Shown here: positions 1 to 8,491 of the stretch, piece by piece | How the letters are laid out: the number at the start of each line of letters is the position of its first letter | Numbering within the stretch: the stretch's first letter is position 1 | Source: Parvularcula sp. BBD 1991-13 | Lineage (GTDB): Bacteria > Pseudomonadota > Alphaproteobacteria > Caulobacterales > Parvularculaceae | Reading direction: 5' to 3' | Length of the DNA stretch: 64,000 nt | NCBI GenBank assembly: GCA_001657385.1 | Contig: LYSZ01000006.1 | Span: forward strand, 62,001 to 126,000 | Made by a program: the position numbers and the translations under genes | The notes under the pieces: generated by a model | The model's database searches: none | What the model saw: only the letters and a program-made list of their open reading frames with translations | Told to the model about the DNA's origin: nothing

Positions 1-602
1 GCGAGCCGTTCGGCCATCGCCGGATCGAGGCGGCGGGCGAAGCGCGCCTGCGTCACGGCGTGTACGGAGAGATCGGGATGCAGACGGTCGAGGAGCCGCA
101 TCTCGTCGCCGGCGGCGGCCGAGCCGCCCTTCAGGACGCGGTAGTACCACCCCGTGCGGCCCGTCAGCTGGAACTGCGCGGCCATGTCCTTGAGGCCGAC
201 ATGGGCGCTCAGCTTCCAGCAGGGCTGGCGCCCCTGGCAGACCTGGACCCTCGCCGATCCCAGCGAAAGAACGTCGCCGATGCACAACGCGTGTTCGGTA
301 ATCCCTGTCGTGGAGACGTTCTCGCCGAAACAGCCCGGCCTGAAGAAATCCGCGCGGCCGGGATACATGGTCCGCCAGAACGCCATGTGCTCGGCCGCGT
401 AGTGATGGACGGCTTTCTCGGGGCCGCCGTGAACGGCGAGATCCGCCTGGAGGTCGCCGACAAGACCGCTCGCGTCGATCTCGACAGGCCCGTCGAGCGG
501 GCGCTTGCGGATCGCCGAGGGCGGCTTGCCCGGCCACAGCGCCTCCGGCTTTCCGGCGTAAAGGCCGATCACCGGCCCGGATAAAGAAAAAGCCTTGTTC
601 AT
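1..602 (-). CDS. MOSC domain protein (YiiM-like), 3' end outside window
   Basis: The minus frame starts at an ATG at 602 and is open to base 1, giving 200 visible residues. YiiM-type proteins have about 220, so only the last residues are missing. Visible family marks are a GDLQADLAVHGGPEKAVHHY segment near residue 50-68, CFGEN at 91-95, a VCQGRQPCWK cysteine-bearing stretch at 121-130 and RTGWYYRVL at 149-157. MOSC domains carry sulfur or molybdenum-cofactor ligands on a conserved cysteine; YiiM relatives reduce N-hydroxylated compounds in the Moco-dependent detoxification family. The exact substrate cannot be told from sequence. It stands alone; about 230 bp without a recognisable gene separate it from the end of the YbjN gene. 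Confidence 0.85.
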   Translation of the reverse strand, partial: MNKAFSLSGPVIGLYAGKPEALWPGKPPSAIRKRPLDGPVEIDASGLVGDLQADLAVHGGPEKAVHHYAAEHMAFWRTMYPGRADFFRPGCFGENVSTTGITEHALCIGDVLSLGSARVQVCQGRQPCWKLSAHVGLKDMAAQFQLTGRTGWYYRVLKGGSAAAGDEMRLLDRLHPDLSVHAVTQARFARRLDPAMAERL

Positions 603-834
603 GCCCGCATCATGCCCACTCGCCGCTGAAAAACGCCTTCGGAACCGTCGCCGGATCATGGATATGCCGCCATGAGGACAGGATCGGCGCGACCGCCAAG
701 ACCACACTGACCGAACCGGCGGTGCGGCTCAACATCGCGCTCAAGGCTTAGCGTCGGACCCGCCGGCGGCGGTTTGCCCGCTCAAGAGCGACCCTGCGTC
801 AGCATTGACGTCGCAGATCAGCGCGGGCCGCGGG

Positions 835-1338
835 TCAGGCGCTCCCCGCCGTCTCGAACAGCGAGGCTTTGAGCGCGTCCTGCGGGCTCTTGCCGCCCCA
901 GATCAGGAAGTTGAAGGCCGGGTAGAAGCGGTCCACCGCCTCGTTCGCCGCCTTGATCAGCAACTGCGCCTGGCCTTCGTCGACCGCGCCCGAGGCCGGC
1001 AGGATCGAGGCGTTGCGGTAGACGATCGCGTTATCGTCCGTCCACAAATCGAAGTGCCCGACCCAGAGCCGTTCGTTGACCATGGTGACGAGCGCGCTCG
1101 CCGCTTCGAGCCGCCCGACCGGCGCTTTCAGGTCGAGGGGCGCGCCCATTTGCAGGGTGCAAAGCTCCGGGCGCCACGTAAACCACAGGCCGATGTCGCG
1201 CCATACGCCCGGCAGCATGACATGCAACTCCGCCTCGCCGACTTTTTCGGTTTCGACGTCGAGACCCGCCGCGGCGGCCTCGATGATTTCCAGAGGATCG
1301 ACGCTACGGTTCGGCGACTGAATAAGCTCGATGGACAT
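835..1338 (-). CDS. YbjN domain-containing protein
   Basis: 167 residues, starting MSIELIQSPNRSVDPLEI. It matches the small single-domain YbjN family (type III secretion chaperone-like fold): an N-terminal helix, a central beta region with GVWRDIGLWFTWRPE, and a closing helix with AANEAVDRFYPAFNFLIW near residues 130-150. No signal peptide or membrane segment is present, so it should be cytosolic. The family's biochemical role is not established; E. coli YbjN affects motility and stress behaviour. In alphaproteobacteria the gene is often found close to ubiK and lgt, as here. The 163 bp up to the ubiK stop contain no clear terminator. Confidence 0.8.
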   Translation of the reverse strand: MSIELIQSPNRSVDPLEIIEAAAAGLDVETEKVGEAELHVMLPGVWRDIGLWFTWRPELCTLQMGAPLDLKAPVGRLEAASALVTMVNERLWVGHFDLWTDDNAIVYRNASILPASGAVDEGQAQLLIKAANEAVDRFYPAFNFLIWGGKSPQDALKASLFETAGSA

Positions 1339-1501
1339 CGGCGTTCCCTTGTTCCCGGGGTTTCGGTCCCGGTATTGCGGCCTGCGGCCCCGGTCTTTGT
1401 TCGGGGTCTCCGGTCGGGATATTCCCGGTTAGCGGGACGCTTTCCCGACCGTCTCAACCGTCATGACGCGGCGATTCGGAACGCTGACAAATGATTCGAT
1501 T

Positions 1502-1756
1502 TCAATTGTTTTCCTCAAGACGCTGTTCCAGCGCCGCGATTCGCGCGGCGAGCGCCTCGTTCTCCTCGCGCGCGGCGCGGGCCATGTCGCGCACCGCCTC
1601 GAACTCCTCGCGGGAGACGAACTCCATATCGGCGACCAGACGCTGCAACTGGCTGCGGAAGACGGTCTCGGCCTCGCGGCGCACGCCGTCGGCGGCGCCC
1701 GCCGCCTCGCCCATCAGTTTCGCCAATTCGTCAAAAAATGCGCTTTGGGTTTGCAT
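1502..1756 (-). CDS. ubiK: UbiK-type ubiquinone biosynthesis accessory factor (BMFP)
   Basis: 84 residues with the features of the BMFP / DUF526 family: an amphipathic N-terminal helix (FFDELAKLMGEAAGAADGV, residues 7-25), the VSREEFEAVRDM motif at about 47-58, and a C-terminal heptad-rich trimeric coiled coil ending EQRLEENN. UbiK helps the soluble late Ubi enzymes work on ubiquinone intermediates at the membrane; BMFP proteins also promote membrane fusion in vitro. It lies divergently from lgt, with about 190 bp between the start codons that must hold both promoters. Confidence 0.85.
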   Translation of the reverse strand: MQTQSAFFDELAKLMGEAAGAADGVRREAETVFRSQLQRLVADMEFVSREEFEAVRDMARAAREENEALAARIAALEQRLEENN

Positions 1757-1945
1757 AAGCCTTAATCCTTTCCGGCTTTGTTATAAACGCTCGCGGGCGG
1801 GGCGACAGGGGGGCCAAAGCGCGCTATTGAGACGCGGCGCAGCTGCTGCGCCGGAAACAGACGCGACGCCCGATCAGGGCCGGTATCGGCGGGGTCCGGC
1901 GTCGCACCACGGTCAACACGAACGAAACGGCGTCATACTCCGGCC

Positions 1946-2899
1946 ATGATCCCTTATCCCGATATCGACCCCGTCGCCTTGCAGTTGGGTCCGGTCCCGA
2001 TCCGCTGGTACTCGCTCGCCTATATCGCCGGCATCGCCGGCGGCTGGTGGTATCTCACCCGCCTGCTGAAGAACGGCGCGATCTGGAACGCGGCGCCCCG
2101 AAGCGGCGCGCCCCAAGCCGGCGCGCCAATGACGCGCGCGCTGCTTGACGACGTGGTGTTCTGGGTGGCGATCGGCGTCATGGGCGGCGGGCGGCTCGGC
2201 TATGTCCTGTTCTACGAGCCGGCGCTCCTGATCCGCCCGTGGGAGCCGATCCTGGGGTTTTTGCCCTTCCCGCCGGCGCTGATGCTGTGGAAGGGCGGCA
2301 TGTCGTTCCACGGCGGGCTGATCGGCGTCGCCGTGGCGGGCTATCTCTTCTGCCGCAAGCACAAGCTCAACGCGCTCTCGGTCGGCGACCTCTTCGCCGC
2401 CGCCGCGCCGATCGGCCTGTTCTTCGGGCGCATCGCCAATTTCATCAACGCGGAGCTTTACGGACGGCCATGGGACGGGCCCTGGTCGATGGTCTTCCCG
2501 ACGGACCCGGCGCAGGTTGCGCGTCATCCGAGCCAGCTTTACGAGGCCGCGCTGGAAGGGCTCGCCCTGTTCGTCGTCATGCGCATCGCGACCCATCGCC
2601 TGGGCCTGTTGAAAACCCCCGGCGCGGGGATCGGCCTGTTCCTCGCCGGCTACGGCGCAGCGCGCACCTTCGTCGAGTTCTTCCGCGAGCCGGACGCGCA
2701 CATGCCGCTGTTCCCGTTCGGCTTCACCATGGGCATGTTCCTCTCCGTACCGATGATCGCCCTCGGCGCCTGGCTGATCCTTTACGCCCGCGCCAGGGCG
2801 CGCAACAAGGCCCCGGCGAAAGACGCGGCGAAGGGCGCCGCGCCCGCCTCGCCGGCCCCCGCCGCCGCCCGGGACGGCAAGACAAACACGACCGCCTAA
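1946..2899 (+). CDS. lgt: Prolipoprotein diacylglyceryl transferase
   Basis: 317 residues, polytopic inner-membrane enzyme that moves diacylglycerol from phosphatidylglycerol to the lipobox cysteine of prolipoproteins. Signature segments are present: IRWYSLAYIAGI near residues 21-32, the catalytic HGGLIGV loop around 120, and the Lgt signature GRIANFINAELYGRPW around 160-175, followed by RHPSQLYEA. The C-terminal 35 residues after the last helix are an Ala/Pro/Lys-rich tail (KAPAKDAAKGAAPASPA) longer than usual. The next gene begins 18 bp downstream, so lgt heads a run of three co-directional genes. Several lipoproteins in this same window (YnbE, the MCE lipoprotein, the DUF6607 protein) are likely substrates. 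Confidence 0.97.
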   Translation: MIPYPDIDPVALQLGPVPIRWYSLAYIAGIAGGWWYLTRLLKNGAIWNAAPRSGAPQAGAPMTRALLDDVVFWVAIGVMGGGRLGYVLFYEPALLIRPWEPILGFLPFPPALMLWKGGMSFHGGLIGVAVAGYLFCRKHKLNALSVGDLFAAAAPIGLFFGRIANFINAELYGRPWDGPWSMVFPTDPAQVARHPSQLYEAALEGLALFVVMRIATHRLGLLKTPGAGIGLFLAGYGAARTFVEFFREPDAHMPLFPFGFTMGMFLSVPMIALGAWLILYARARARNKAPAKDAAKGAAPASPAPAAARDGKTNTTA

Positions 2900-2917
2900 C
2901 CGAAGCATGACCGAGGC

Positions 2918-4045
2918 ATGACCGACACGCCCCCGGAGGACGCCGCAGAACGCACGCCGCTGGAAGAGCGCCTTGTCAGCCTGATCAAGCTGAAAGGCCC
3001 GATCAGCGTCGCCGACTACATGGCCGACGCCATCGGCCATCCTCATGAGGGCTATTACATGGCGCAGAAAGCCATCGGCGCCGAGGGGGATTTCATCACC
3101 GCGCCGGAAGTCAGCCAGGTGTTCGGCGAGCTGATCGGGTTGTGGCTGCTGGAGGCGTGGCGCGGCATGGGCGCGCCGGCGAGCTTCAACCTGATCGAGC
3201 TCGGCCCCGGCCGCGGCGTCCTGATGGAGGACATCCTGCGCGCCGCGCGGCTGCGGCCCGATTTCGTGCGCGGCGCCTGCCTGTGGCTCCTGGAGACCTC
3301 GGGCCGGCTGCGCCACGAGCAGCAAAAGCGCCTGCGCGCCAGCGGGGTGAAACCGCTGTGGGCGGACGACCTGGCGGATATCCCGCCGGCGCCGTCGCTG
3401 ATCGTCGCCAACGAGTTTTTCGACTGTCTGCCGATCCGCCAGTATCAGTACACGGAGCGGGGCTGGCGCGAGCGGCTGGTCGGGATCGGCGCCGACGCGG
3501 GCGGGACCGAGCGGCTGGCCTTCACCCTGGCGGACGCGCCGCCGGCGCCGGGGATCGACTTCCCCGACCGCGCCGCGCCGGGGGACATTTTCGAAGCCTC
3601 GCCGGACGCGCGGGACTGCGCCGCCGAGATCGCCGACATGGTGTCGGCCCAGGGCGGCTGCGCGCTTATCATCGATTACGGCCATGTGACGTCGGGCCTC
3701 GGCGACACGCTGCAGGCGGTGCGCCGCCACCAGTACTGGCCGCCGCTGGCCGCCCCCGGCCGCGCCGACGTCACCGCCCATGTGGATTTCGAGGCGCTGG
3801 CGCGGCGCGCCATCGATCACGGCGCGGCGGTCTACGGACCGGTGACGCAGGGGCGGTTCCTGGAAAGCCTCGGCCTCTCCCTGCGGGTGGAAACGCTGTG
3901 TAAGGACAAATCCCCGGAGGAAGCCGCCGCCGTGCGCGCCGGCGCCAGCCGCATCGCCGCGCCCAACGAGATGGGCGAGATCTTCAAGGCGCTGTGCCTG
4001 TCCGGACCGAACCAGCCCGCGCCGGCGGGCTTCGAGGGCAAGTGA
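2918..4045 (+). CDS. SAM-dependent methyltransferase, MidA / NDUFAF7 family
   Basis: 375 residues, COG1565. The SAM-binding glycine loop reads NLIELGPGRG at residues 91-100, and the family's N-terminal block (DYMADAIGHPHEGYY at 33-47) and IVANEFFDCLPIRQYQY block are intact. Eukaryotic NDUFAF7 dimethylates an arginine of complex I subunit NDUFS2 during assembly; the bacterial members are presumed protein arginine methyltransferases, though this is inferred. Lies 18 bp after lgt and its TGA overlaps the GTG start of pgeF by three bases, implying translational coupling. Confidence 0.88.
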   Translation: MTDTPPEDAAERTPLEERLVSLIKLKGPISVADYMADAIGHPHEGYYMAQKAIGAEGDFITAPEVSQVFGELIGLWLLEAWRGMGAPASFNLIELGPGRGVLMEDILRAARLRPDFVRGACLWLLETSGRLRHEQQKRLRASGVKPLWADDLADIPPAPSLIVANEFFDCLPIRQYQYTERGWRERLVGIGADAGGTERLAFTLADAPPAPGIDFPDRAAPGDIFEASPDARDCAAEIADMVSAQGGCALIIDYGHVTSGLGDTLQAVRRHQYWPPLAAPGRADVTAHVDFEALARRAIDHGAAVYGPVTQGRFLESLGLSLRVETLCKDKSPEEAAAVRAGASRIAAPNEMGEIFKALCLSGPNQPAPAGFEGK

Positions 4046-4827
4046 GCGCGCCGCCGCATCTGACCGCGCGCGCGCTCGACGCGCCGGGGCTCGCGCACGG
4101 CTTTTTCGGCCGCGCGGGCGGGGTGTCGGCGGGGATCTACGCCTCGCTCAACGCCGGTCCCGGCTCCGACGACGACCGGCGGGCGGTTGCGGAAAACCGC
4201 CGGCGCTGCGCCGCTGCGCTGGGGGTCGGCGCGGACCGTCTCGTCACCGCACACCAGATCCACTCCGCCGAGGCGGTCTTCATCGACGCGCCATGGCCGG
4301 ACGCGCCCGCGCGGGCCGACGCCATGGTCACCAGAACGCCGGGCCTCGCCCTCGGCGCCCTGGCCGCGGACTGCATGCCCTGGCTCCTCGCCGATCCGCA
4401 AGCCGGCGTCGTCGCCGCCGCCCATGCGGGCTGGCGCGGCGCGCTGGCGGGGGTTCTGGAAAACACCGTCGCCCTGATGGTCGAGCACGGCGCGGCGCCG
4501 GACCGCATTCGCGCCGCCCTCGGCCCCTGCCTGCGCCAACCGAATTTCGAGGTCGGGCTCGACCTCGTCGACGCCTTCGCCGCGCGCCGGCCGGGCGCGG
4601 AGCGGTTCTTCGCGCCGGGCGTCGCCGCGGACAAGCGCCAACTCGACCTCGCCGGCTTCGGCGCCTGGAGGCTCATGGAATGCGGCGTCGCGACTATCGA
4701 CGACACGCGCGCATGCACCCTTGGCGCGCCGTCGCGCTATTTCAGCTATCGCGCCGCGCGCCGGGCGGCGCCGGCGGACGTGGCGGTCGATTACGGCCGC
4801 AACCTGTCGGCCATCGCACTGCAATAA
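4042..4827 (+). CDS. pgeF: Purine nucleoside phosphorylase-like / YfiH laccase-domain protein
   Basis: 261 residues from the GTG at 4042, chosen because it overlaps the previous stop (GTGA). An ATG at 3994 lies inside the preceding gene and would add 16 unlikely residues. Metal and active-site features of the YfiH / multicopper polyphenol oxidase fold are present: LAADCMPWLLAD, HAGWRGALAGVLE and LGPCLRQPNFEVG, with a C-terminal FFSYRA-like motif (YFSYRAAR). The family includes FAMIN-like purine nucleoside enzymes and PgeF, which edits a misincorporated L-Ser in peptidoglycan precursors. Which activity applies here cannot be decided from sequence. Confidence 0.9.
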   Translation: MSAPPHLTARALDAPGLAHGFFGRAGGVSAGIYASLNAGPGSDDDRRAVAENRRRCAAALGVGADRLVTAHQIHSAEAVFIDAPWPDAPARADAMVTRTPGLALGALAADCMPWLLADPQAGVVAAAHAGWRGALAGVLENTVALMVEHGAAPDRIRAALGPCLRQPNFEVGLDLVDAFAARRPGAERFFAPGVAADKRQLDLAGFGAWRLMECGVATIDDTRACTLGAPSRYFSYRAARRAAPADVAVDYGRNLSAIALQ

Positions 4828-4923
4828 ATTTTCGCAAATTTCGGGTTGCGCCCCTGTCAATAAACCGTCATGTAGCGCCTATCGAGAGGACAGCGCAGCC
4901 AGGCAACAGCGAGGGGCGGGGCC

Positions 4924-5868
4924 ATGAAACTGATCGCCGGAAACTCAAACCGACGGTTAAGCGAAGCCATCTCCGCCAAGCTCGCCACCGGCCTCGCCGA
5001 AGCCGACATCCGCACCTTCAAGGACGGCGAGGTCTTCGTTGAAATCCAGGAAAACGTGCGCGGCGAAGACGTCTTCGTGATCCAGTCGACGTCCAACCCG
5101 GCGAACGACAACCTGCTCGAACTGCTGATCACCATCGACGCGCTGACCCGCGCCTCGGCGAGCCGCGTGACCGCGGTCATTCCCTATTTCGGCTACGCCC
5201 GGCAGGACCGCAAGGCCGGCCCGCGCACGCCGATTTCCGCCAAGCTCGTCGCCAACCTGATCACCACCGCGGGCGCCGACCGGGTGCTCACCGTCGATCT
5301 CCACGCCGGCCAGATCCAGGGCTTTTTCGACATCCCCACGGACAATCTCTACGCGGTGAAGGAGTTCGAAAGACGCATCCGCGCCGACCATCAGGGCGCG
5401 CTGGACGGCCTCACCGTGGTCTCGCCGGATGTCGGCGGCGTGGTGCGCGCGCGCGCCCTGTCCAAGCGCCTCGACGACCGCCCGCTGGCGATCGTCGACA
5501 AGCGGCGCGAGGGGCCGGGCAAGTCCGAGGTGATGAACATCATCGGCGACGTGAAGGACCGGCACTGCCTGATCTTCGACGACATCGTCGATTCCGGCGG
5601 CACGCTGTGCAACGCCGCTGAGGCGCTCATGGACAAGGGCGCGAAAAGCGTCGTCGCCTGCGTGACGCACGGGGTCCTGTCCGACCACGCCGAGCGGCGG
5701 GTGATGGCGTCCGACGCGCTGAAGCGCCTGATCATCAGCGACTCCATCGAGACAACGCCGGAGGTCGCCGCCTGCCCCAAGATCGAGGAGGTCTCGATCG
5801 CCTCCCTCCTGGCCGAAGCGATCCGGCGCATCGCCAACGAGGAATCGGTGTCGAGCCTGTTTGATTAA
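4924..5868 (+). CDS. prs: Ribose-phosphate pyrophosphokinase
   Basis: 314 residues, the usual length. Makes PRPP from ribose 5-phosphate and ATP for purine, pyrimidine, His, Trp and NAD synthesis. Seen directly: ATP/flexible-loop segment [16 protein letters not shown], the [12 protein letters not shown] block, the [13 protein letters not shown] block and the PRPP-binding loop [13 protein letters not shown] 96-bp gap after pgeF and a purine-rich ribosome site (gaggggcgggg) ahead of the ATG suggest its own promoter. A 10-bp hairpin just after the stop may terminate it. Confidence 0.98.
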   Translation: MKLIAGNSNRRLSEAISAKLATGLAEADIRTFKDGEVFVEIQENVRGEDVFVIQSTSNPANDNLLELLITIDALTRASASRVTAVIPYFGYARQDRKAGPRTPISAKLVANLITTAGADRVLTVDLHAGQIQGFFDIPTDNLYAVKEFERRIRADHQGALDGLTVVSPDVGGVVRARALSKRLDDRPLAIVDKRREGPGKSEVMNIIGDVKDRHCLIFDDIVDSGGTLCNAAEALMDKGAKSVVACVTHGVLSDHAERRVMASDALKRLIISDSIETTPEVAACPKIEEVSIASLLAEAIRRIANEESVSSLFD

Positions 5869-5870
5869 GG

Positions 5871-5896
5871 CGCGTTGACCGCAAGAGCGGTCCGCG
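5871..5896 (+). terminator. Hairpin after prs, possible terminator
   Basis: CGCG, two unpaired T, GACCGC, loop AAGA, GCGGTC, CGCG: ten base pairs with a 2-nt bulge, starting three bases after the prs stop. No strong T tract follows, so the terminator role is an inference. Confidence 0.35.
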
Positions 5897-6008
5897 GTTG
5901 ATGGTTTCCGCCCGTCGCCAGCGGCCGCAACGCGGCGAGCCTCGAAGGATAACGGCGGAAACAACCGCCCCTGATCCGCATACGGCGCCAAGCGCCCCGG
6001 AGCGGGGG

Positions 6009-6299
6009 TCAGCGCGCGCCCCGCCCTTCCTCGATCACCTGACACAGGTCGATATACGCTTCCGTAATGTGATCATGCAGGATGCCGACCGCCTCCCGGC
6101 CGTTCTGGTCGAGCATGTCGCCCTGGACCAGATAATCGCGAAGGATGTTCGTTTCCGCCGCCATCCTGTCGGCCATCTGCCTGGCGCTGTCTAAACCCGA
6201 CCGCAGGCTTCTCACATGCGCGCGCAGCCACATCAGGCTGGTGAACGCATCGTCGTGAAGGTCGTCGAGAGTCTTGTCCTGTTCATCGGTGTGTGACAT
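6009..6299 (-). CDS. Hypothetical 96-aa protein
   Basis: Not recognised. 96 residues, soluble, mostly helical by composition, rich in Asp/Glu at both ends (DEQDKTLDDLHDDAF at 5-19) with a basic HVRSLRSGL stretch and two further helices (AAETNILRDYLVQGDML, AVGILHDHITEAYIDL). It is transcribed divergently from the XRE gene and its start codon lies 21 bp from the edge of the 30-bp palindrome, so the same operator probably controls it. No signal peptide or cysteine is present. A partner or accessory role to the regulator is possible but unproven. Confidence 0.65.
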   Translation of the reverse strand: MSHTDEQDKTLDDLHDDAFTSLMWLRAHVRSLRSGLDSARQMADRMAAETNILRDYLVQGDMLDQNGREAVGILHDHITEAYIDLCQVIEEGRGAR

Positions 6300-6320
6300 G
6301 GATAACCTTTCTCAGTTTAA

Positions 6321-6350
6321 TCACTAATGATATTATAATATCACTAGTGA
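6321..6350. promoter_or_regulatory. 30-bp near-perfect palindromic operator
   Basis: Three abutting 10-mers: TCACTAATGA, then TATTATAATA, then TCACTAGTGA. The middle and the right blocks are each perfect palindromes, and the left block differs from a palindrome by one pair, so the whole 30 bp reads the same on both strands at 28 of 30 positions. It sits in the very AT-rich gap between the divergent 96-aa gene (start 6299) and the XRE gene (start 6399). This is the layout of a dimer-of-dimers repressor site, most simply autoregulation by the adjacent XRE protein. Confidence 0.7.
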
Positions 6351-6398
6351 TCTCTCTTAACAACACCTATTGCTCAAAAATTATAGGAAAATATCAAA

Positions 6399-6635
6399 AT
6401 GATCACATCAGAGCAGTTGAGGGCTGCACGCGGACTGTTGCGGGTGAAACAGGAAGAGATCGCGGAAGAAACAGGGGTCAGCATTCCGACCTTGCGTCGC
6501 TGGGAAGGCGCGAGCGGCCCCATCAACGGCACGGCGGCCAATGTGGACGCCGTTCAGAAATATCTCGAACGCGGCGGCGTCGAGTTCATCGACCCGAATG
6601 GCGGCGGCGTCGGCGTGCGGCTGAAACATCCGTGA
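6399..6635 (+). CDS. Small XRE-family helix-turn-helix regulator
   Basis: 78 residues. The N-terminal half is a clear XRE/Cro HTH: EQLRAARGLLRVKQEEIAEE then TGVSIPTLRRWE (residues 5-36), where VSIPTLRRW is the recognition helix. The C-terminal half (VQKYLERGGVEFIDPNGGGV) is the short tail typical of single-domain alphaproteobacterial regulators of this type, in which the protein often controls itself. It follows an AT-rich leader with the 30-bp palindrome and precedes the nucleotidyltransferase-like gene by 43 bp in the same direction. Confidence 0.85.
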   Translation: MITSEQLRAARGLLRVKQEEIAEETGVSIPTLRRWEGASGPINGTAANVDAVQKYLERGGVEFIDPNGGGVGVRLKHP

Positions 6636-6678
6636 CGCGGCGAATCAACGAACGGCGCGCTGGCATGGGGACCGAGCG

Positions 6679-7137
6679 ATGACGCAGGAGGACGACAGCG
6701 GGTTCGAGACCGCCCTCGCCATGATCGCCGAGGCGTCGGCGGCCTTTCGCGATCCGTGGCGCATTATCGGCAGCGCAGCCGCCATCCTCGCCGGGGCGGA
6801 CGCGGGGGCCGTCCGGGACATCGACCTGTTGCTCAGCATGCGCGATATCGCGGCGCTGAAAGCGCGCTGGCGCGCCCTGCCCGCCAGCGGCCCGGCGCCG
6901 AGCGCGACGTTCCGCTCCGCCGCGTTTCACCGCTTCGAGACGCCCTTTCCCGTCGAGGCGATGGCCGGTTTCGAGATCCGGACCGCGCAGGGCGACTGGG
7001 TGACGGTCGAGCCGAAAACCCGCATTCGGCGCGGGCGCCTTTTCATCCCGTCGGTCGCCGAGCAGATCGAGATCCTGCGCCTGATGGGCCGGGAGAAGGA
7101 CGCCCCGCGCATCGCCGCCCTCGCCCGGCTGTTATAG
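6679..7137 (+). CDS. Nucleotidyltransferase-fold protein, function unknown
   Basis: 152 residues. The start of a minimal nucleotidyltransferase domain is visible: IIGSAAAILAG at about 29-39 followed by VRDIDLLLS at 46-54, which gives the GS and DxD pattern of the fold. The second half has short beta strands (FEIRTAQGDWVTVEP) and a closing VAEQIEILRLMGREKDAPR helix seen in nucleotidyltransferase antitoxin-like and AbiEii-like proteins. No HEPN partner lies next to it. It follows the XRE gene by 43 bp and is probably co-transcribed. Catalytic activity is uncertain because the third acidic residue cannot be placed. Confidence 0.6.
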   Translation: MTQEDDSGFETALAMIAEASAAFRDPWRIIGSAAAILAGADAGAVRDIDLLLSMRDIAALKARWRALPASGPAPSATFRSAAFHRFETPFPVEAMAGFEIRTAQGDWVTVEPKTRIRRGRLFIPSVAEQIEILRLMGREKDAPRIAALARLL

Positions 7138-7163
7138 ACCGTCCGTATGCGCGGCTTACCCCG

Positions 7164-8297
7164 TCAGGGCGGCGATGTCAGGGCAGCGATGGCGGCCGCG
7201 TCAAGCCCCGCCTCCTTCAGGATTTCCGCCGTGTGCTGTCCGGGCGCGGGAACCGGCGCGGGGTCCGCCGGCGCGGCGCCGTCGAACCGGGGCGCGGCCG
7301 CCGCCTGCAACACGCCGCCGACCTCGCGCAAGACGCCCCTCGCGCGCATGTGCGGATCGTCCAGCGCCTCGGCGGGGCTCAGGACCGGCGCGAAGCAGAC
7401 ATCCGTACCGTGAAGAAGATCGACCCAGTGGGCGCGCGGCTTTTCCCCGAAGAGCGCGCGCAGGCGCTGTTTCAGCGCCGGCCACCGCTCCCGGTCGTAC
7501 TGGCCCGCGAAGGCGGCGTCGCCCTCCAGCCCGAGGCGGCGCACCAGCTCGGCGTAGAATTTCGGCTCCAGCGGGCCGATGCTGATCCATCCGCCGTCGG
7601 CGCATTCGTAGACGTCGTAAAAATGCGCGCCGTCGAGCATGCTGCCCCCGCGCGCTTCCGGCAGGCCGCCCGCCGCCCGCAGAGAATAAAGCAGGTTCAT
7701 CATATGCGCCGCGCCGTCGACGATGGCCGCGTCGATCACCGTTCCCTCCCCCGTCTCGCGCGCGCGCATGACCCCGGCGAGGATGCCGACGGCAAGGTAA
7801 AGCGCGCCGCCGCCCACATCGCCGACCAGGGTCGGCGGGGGAACCGGCGGGCGCGCGCCGGCCTGCGCGTCATGGCCGCCCGCATACCACAGGGCGCCGG
7901 CGAGCGCGGCGTAGTTGATGTCGTGCCCGGCGGCGCGCGACAGCGGGCCGGTCTGGCCCCAGCCGGTAAGCCGTCCGTAGACGAGCTTTTTGTTGCGCGC
8001 GCGCGCCTCTTCCGGCCCGAGGCCGAGGCGCTCCATCACGCCGGGGCGCATCCCCTCGATCAGGGCGTCGGCGCCGGCGACGATGGCGAGCGCGGCGTCG
8101 CGGTGCGCCCCGGTCTTCAGGTCAAGGACGATCGAGCGCTTGCCGCGTTTGTAGATCCCGGCGGCGCCCGCGTCGACGCCGCCGGCGCGCTCGATCAGGA
8201 CGACGTCGGCGCCGAGATCGGCCAGCAGCATGCCGCAGAACGGGCCGGGGCCGAGCCCTTCGAATTCGACGACGCGCAGGCCGGACAACATTGCCAT
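7164..8297 (-). CDS. CaiB/BaiF (class III) CoA transferase, AMACR-like
   Basis: 377 residues. The family opening is clear: LSGLRVVEFEGLGPGPFCGMLLADLGADV at residues 4-32, then the KRSIVLDLK segment. The LYGRLTGWGQTGPL-type motif (VYGRLTGWGQTGPLS), followed by GHDINYAALAG, is diagnostic of alpha-methylacyl-CoA racemases, which use the Asp/His pair of GHDINY. It would therefore invert the 2-methyl centre of branched acyl-CoA thioesters in beta-oxidation, or act as a CoA transferase; the GHDINYAALAG motif favours the racemase. Unlinked to other lipid genes here. Confidence 0.9.
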   Translation of the reverse strand: MAMLSGLRVVEFEGLGPGPFCGMLLADLGADVVLIERAGGVDAGAAGIYKRGKRSIVLDLKTGAHRDAALAIVAGADALIEGMRPGVMERLGLGPEEARARNKKLVYGRLTGWGQTGPLSRAAGHDINYAALAGALWYAGGHDAQAGARPPVPPPTLVGDVGGGALYLAVGILAGVMRARETGEGTVIDAAIVDGAAHMMNLLYSLRAAGGLPEARGGSMLDGAHFYDVYECADGGWISIGPLEPKFYAELVRRLGLEGDAAFAGQYDRERWPALKQRLRALFGEKPRAHWVDLLHGTDVCFAPVLSPAEALDDPHMRARGVLREVGGVLQAAAAPRFDGAAPADPAPVPAPGQHTAEILKEAGLDAAAIAALTSPP

Positions 8298-8491
8298 GAC
8301 GATGATTTCTCCTGATCGGGCGGACGCTTGAGGCGCGCGCCATCATGGCGCCCGCCGCGGCGCAGGCAAGCCCCCAACGCAGCAGGTCCGGCGCGGGTTG
8401 AAAGCGAATGCGGAAAGACGCCTCTAAAAGGATGCGGGCAAAAGACCGCAGGCTGAGGAGACGCGAAGACGCGACGTGACGGAAGCGCAGC

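Noticed and set aside
690-751. Short peptide-coding tail (GATAKTTLTEPAVRLNIALKA) after the MOSC gene
   Set aside because: No start codon or family; possibly the remnant of a deleted gene but too short to support.
1913-3820. 635-codon minus frame over lgt and the methyltransferase
   Set aside because: Arg/Ala-rich antisense shadow of two clear genes; no family features.
6679-7137. AbiE-type abortive infection system
   Set aside because: No AbiEi-like partner and only the first half of the nucleotidyltransferase pattern is visible.
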